Source: an uncultured Prevotellaceae bacterium | GTDB lineage: Bacteria; Bacteroidota; Bacteroidia; Bacteroidales; Muribaculaceae | Assembly: GCA_900541935.1 (NCBI GenBank) | Contig: UQLZ01000027.1 | Span: 1-28,685, forward strand | Direction: 5' to 3' | DNA length: 28,685 nucleotides | Position numbers and translations under genes: made by a program | Notes under the pieces: model-generated | Database searches by the model: none | The model's input: the letters and a program-made list of their open reading frames with translations, nothing else | Told to the model about the DNA's origin: nothing | In this document: one piece after another, positions 27,003 to 28,685 of the stretch | Numbering within the stretch: the first letter of the stretch is position 1 | Layout: the number at the start of each line of letters is the position of its first letter

Positions 27003-27044
27003 AAATACCGCCAGGTTACAGATTGTAAGCTTGGCGGTATTTTT
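27003..27044. terminator. Rho-independent terminator after dus
   Basis: AAATACCGCCA (27003-27013) pairs perfectly with TGGCGGTATTT (27032-27042) around an 18-base loop and runs into TTTT. This is a strong terminator for the dus gene. Confidence 0.85.
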
Positions 27045-27377
27045 ATCATATTTATAGCCATTAAACCAGCAAAACTACACATATATTTAACCATCAAACT
27101 ACGAATTGTAACCATTAAAATCAACCCCAAATAGAACAATTTTACACTAATATTCACCTTTTTGTCCTATTTAATATGTTTTAAACCACAAATTATTGCA
27201 CATTTTCCATATACAGTGTAATTTTGCACGCAATTTAAAAACAGGCATAGTAACAAACTGAAAGTTAATTATGAAAATTATTTGGTCTATACAATCGTTT
27301 AACTTTATAAACGTTCCATAACCGCACTTTTTCAGTGTGATAGGTTTGTATTGTATAAATTAAAAATTCTAACTTTT
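27045..27377 (+). promoter_or_regulatory. Long non-coding leader/regulatory gap before lysO
   Basis: This AT-rich, gene-free stretch holds two -7 boxes: TAATTTTG (27219-27226, with ATTG at 27195-27198 as -33, 20-base spacer) and TAGGTTTG (27341-27348, poor -33). Each is preceded by the same word: CAGTGTAAT (27214-27222) and CAGTGTGAT (27333-27341). An inverted partner TTACACT lies at 27142-27148. CCATTAAA/CCATCAAA occurs at 27058, 27091 and 27112. A small hairpin CGTTTA...TAAACG spans 27296-27313. I do not see a lysine-riboswitch core. A regulatory role is inferred from position. Confidence 0.45.
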
Positions 27378-27650
27378 ATGTTTACATTTATTCTCGTAAT
27401 GGCTTCTGGCATTATTATAGGTTACATTTTACGCAATAGGTCAAAAATACACAAAGTTGAACTCCTTATCCATACAACAATTAGGATTATGCTATTCCTC
27501 CTTGGCTTGTCAATCGGACTAAACAAACTAATTATCAGCAATTGGAGTTATTTCTGCGGCCAAGCAGTAGTCATTTCCTCACTTAGCATATTTGGAAGCC
27601 TTCTTGCCTCTCTTATAGTTTATAAAGTATTTTTCAAAAAAAGAATGTAA
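27378..27650 (+). CDS. Lysine exporter LysO, N-terminal half as separate gene
   Basis: The 90-aa membrane protein has three hydrophobic segments (about 2-18, 33-48, 63-86) and the LysO N-terminal pattern MFTFILVMASGIIIGYILR...FLLGLSIGLNK. E. coli LysO (YbjE) is a single ~300-aa exporter of lysine; here 90 + 206 residues over two genes cover that length. I chose ATG 27378 rather than TTG 27351, because the TTG would fall right at the -7 box. The next gene begins 2 bases after the stop, so the halves are co-translated and should assemble in the inner membrane. Confidence 0.82.
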   Translation: MFTFILVMASGIIIGYILRNRSKIHKVELLIHTTIRIMLFLLGLSIGLNKLIISNWSYFCGQAVVISSLSIFGSLLASLIVYKVFFKKRM

Positions 27651-27652
27651 TT

Positions 27653-28273
27653 ATGATCAGTAGCCTTATAACTTTATTATTCTTCCTGCTCGGATGTGCA
27701 GCAGGAGCGCTTGACTGGATAAATTTTGACGCTCACCAGGTTTCTGTATATGTTCTCTACTTCCTAATGCTTATACTTGGTATAAACATAGGTTGCAACC
27801 GAGACCCGAAAGAACTGAAGGCAACATTCAAACCACAAAACCTATTAATTCCATTGGCAACTATTATAGGAACATTGATTTTCTCTGCAATTGGAGCATT
27901 TTTCCTTAGCCAATGGACTGTATATGACTGCATGGCAGTTGGCAGCGGACTATCATACTATTCTGTATCTTCAATCCTTATTACAGAACTAAAGTCCGCT
28001 TCATTAGGTGTACAAGTTGCAACAGAATTAGGTACAGTTGCTCTATTAGCAAATATCTTCCGTGAAATGACAGCACTCATCGGCGCTCCAATATTCCGCA
28101 GATACTTTGGATATTTCGCACCTATCTCCGCAGCTGGAATTGCTTCCGCTGACGTTTCACTTTCAGCGATAGCACGATACTCCGGAAAAGACGCAATCCC
28201 TCTTGCCGTAATACACGGAGTGCTTATAGAACTATGCGTTCCTTTTTTCGTATCAATCTTCTGCAAAATGTAA
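27653..28273 (+). CDS. lysO: Lysine exporter LysO, C-terminal half
   Basis: The 206-aa polytopic membrane protein has about six hydrophobic segments and LysO-specific stretches: LILGINIGCNRD, SGLSYYSVSSILITE, ATELGTVALLANIFREM and AGIASADVSLSAIARYSG. It should be the core domain of a lysine efflux carrier (substrate inferred from E. coli LysO, which also exports thialysine). It is preceded by the N-terminal half and followed by a hairpin with a T-run. A tRNA-Lys gene is next downstream. Confidence 0.88.
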   Translation: MISSLITLLFFLLGCAAGALDWINFDAHQVSVYVLYFLMLILGINIGCNRDPKELKATFKPQNLLIPLATIIGTLIFSAIGAFFLSQWTVYDCMAVGSGLSYYSVSSILITELKSASLGVQVATELGTVALLANIFREMTALIGAPIFRRYFGYFAPISAAGIASADVSLSAIARYSGKDAIPLAVIHGVLIELCVPFFVSIFCKM

Positions 28274-28297
28274 TTAATACAAAAATAAATCTTAAAG

Positions 28298-28336
28298 TGG
28301 CTGTATCAAATATTTCTTGGTGCAGTCATTTTTTTT
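28298..28336 (+). terminator. Probable terminator after lysO
   Basis: TGGCTG (28298-28303) pairs with CAGTCA (28323-28328), one G-T pair, 19-base loop, followed by eight T (28329-28336). Confidence 0.6.
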
Positions 28337-28478
28337 ACCAGTTTGAATCATGATAGGTGATTAGCTCGTTAATTCATGTTAAATATGTCGTTTTTTTGCC
28401 AATTTAAGTAGTGCTGCAGGTTTAAAAAAAGACTGCTGATAAATACGGAAATTCCCGAAAAGGAGCCTTAAAAAAGGG

Positions 28479-28496
28479 GGTTTTAGACTTAAAACC
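28479..28496. repeat. Short perfect palindromic hairpin upstream of tRNA-Lys
   Basis: GGTTTTA (28479-28485) and TAAAACC (28490-28496) flank GACT. It lies about 60 bases before the tRNA promoter in a gene-free, A/T-tract-rich gap (28337-28555) in which I see no ORF. Its function is unknown. Confidence 0.35.
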
Positions 28497-28555
28497 ACGC
28501 AAAAACGAGAAAAATCATTTTTTTTGCGATTTTTTCAAAAAAAGTTTGGAAAAAA

Positions 28556-28586
28556 TTTGCCAATTAAAAAAATTGCCCTACCTTTG
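28556..28586 (+). promoter_or_regulatory. Promoter of tRNA-Lys
   Basis: TTTG (28556-28559), a 19-base spacer, then TACCTTTG (28579-28586): a near-ideal Bacteroidota promoter, 46 bases before the tRNA 5' end. Confidence 0.8.
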
Positions 28587-28632
28587 CAAACGTTTTCGGA
28601 ACACAACTAACAAACGAAAACAAAACGGAAAT

Positions 28633-28685
28633 GACTCCGTAGCTCAGTTGGTAGAGCAAATGACTCTTAATCATTGGGTCGAGGG
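28633..28685 (+). tRNA. tRNA-Lys (anticodon CTT), 3' end cut by window edge
   Basis: The acceptor 5' strand GACTCCG (28633-28639), TA, D-stem GCTC with AGTTGGTA loop and GAGC, anticodon stem AATGA/TCATT around loop CTCTTAA (anticodon CTT, decoding AAG), variable loop GGGTC and the first T-stem strand GAGGG are all present. The T-loop and 3' acceptor strand lie beyond the window. Stems that can be checked (D and anticodon) pair perfectly. Confidence 0.95.

Noticed and set aside
27271..27321. 16-codon frame (MKIIWSIQSFNFINVP) in the lysO leader, considered as a lysine attenuation peptide
   Set aside because: Only one lysine codon, and no terminator/antiterminator pair follows it.
27045..27377. 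Lysine riboswitch ahead of lysO
   Set aside because: The region lacks the several long GC-paired helices of the L-box; only short AT-rich hairpins are seen.

Overview
The window comes from a member of the Bacteroidota, most likely order Bacteroidales. The evidence is a MurF-Alr fusion in one polypeptide, a GSCFA-family gene beside it, a DUF6443/YD-repeat RHS protein, a LysO exporter split into two genes, and promoters of the TTTG-N19/20-TAnnTTTG type. Most of the window is AT-rich, dense, ordinary chromosome. The genus cannot be fixed from the sequence.

Layout. (1) 1-3183, minus strand: the N-terminal ~1061 codons of a secreted RHS/YD-repeat protein that runs off the left edge. Its conserved core is GC-rich, and its C-terminal tip after the DPSGK motif is AT-rich, as in polymorphic-toxin tips. 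(2) 3479-10550, plus: a tightly packed six-gene run (GSCFA protein, murF-alr, RsmF-like rRNA m5C methyltransferase, M48 lipoprotein protease, membrane-anchored nitroreductase, SDR), closed by a terminator. (3) 10803-12945, plus: a promoter-bearing repeat, then a periplasmic metallophosphoesterase/beta-propeller fusion and a DUF4250 protein. (4) 13014-16542, minus: a patatin/outer-membrane-barrel protein and serB, overlapping each other and converging on the DUF4250 gene across a shared 13-bp-stem terminator. (5) 16684-25905, plus: a second copy of the promoter-bearing repeat, a 59-aa two-TM protein, then dxs, trkA, trkH, ftsK, a LolA-like gene and trxB, ended by a hairpin. (6) 26052-26975: a tRNA-dihydrouridine synthase with its own terminator. 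(7) 27378-28273: the two halves of the lysine exporter LysO. (8) 28633-28685: a tRNA-Lys(CTT) with a clean promoter, cut by the right edge.

The common theme is envelope biogenesis and homeostasis: peptidoglycan precursor ligation and D-Ala supply, isoprenoid precursors for the lipid carrier, FtsK, LolA-like lipoprotein transport, potassium uptake, periplasmic or lipoprotein enzymes and thioredoxin reduction.

The least ordinary items are the RHS protein tip with an EExxH...ExE pattern, the two-copy ~90-bp repeat that carries a promoter and a co-varying hairpin, the small membrane protein at the head of the dxs operon, and inverted or direct repeats in the two long regulatory gaps. I see no CRISPR array, insertion sequence, phage gene or rRNA.
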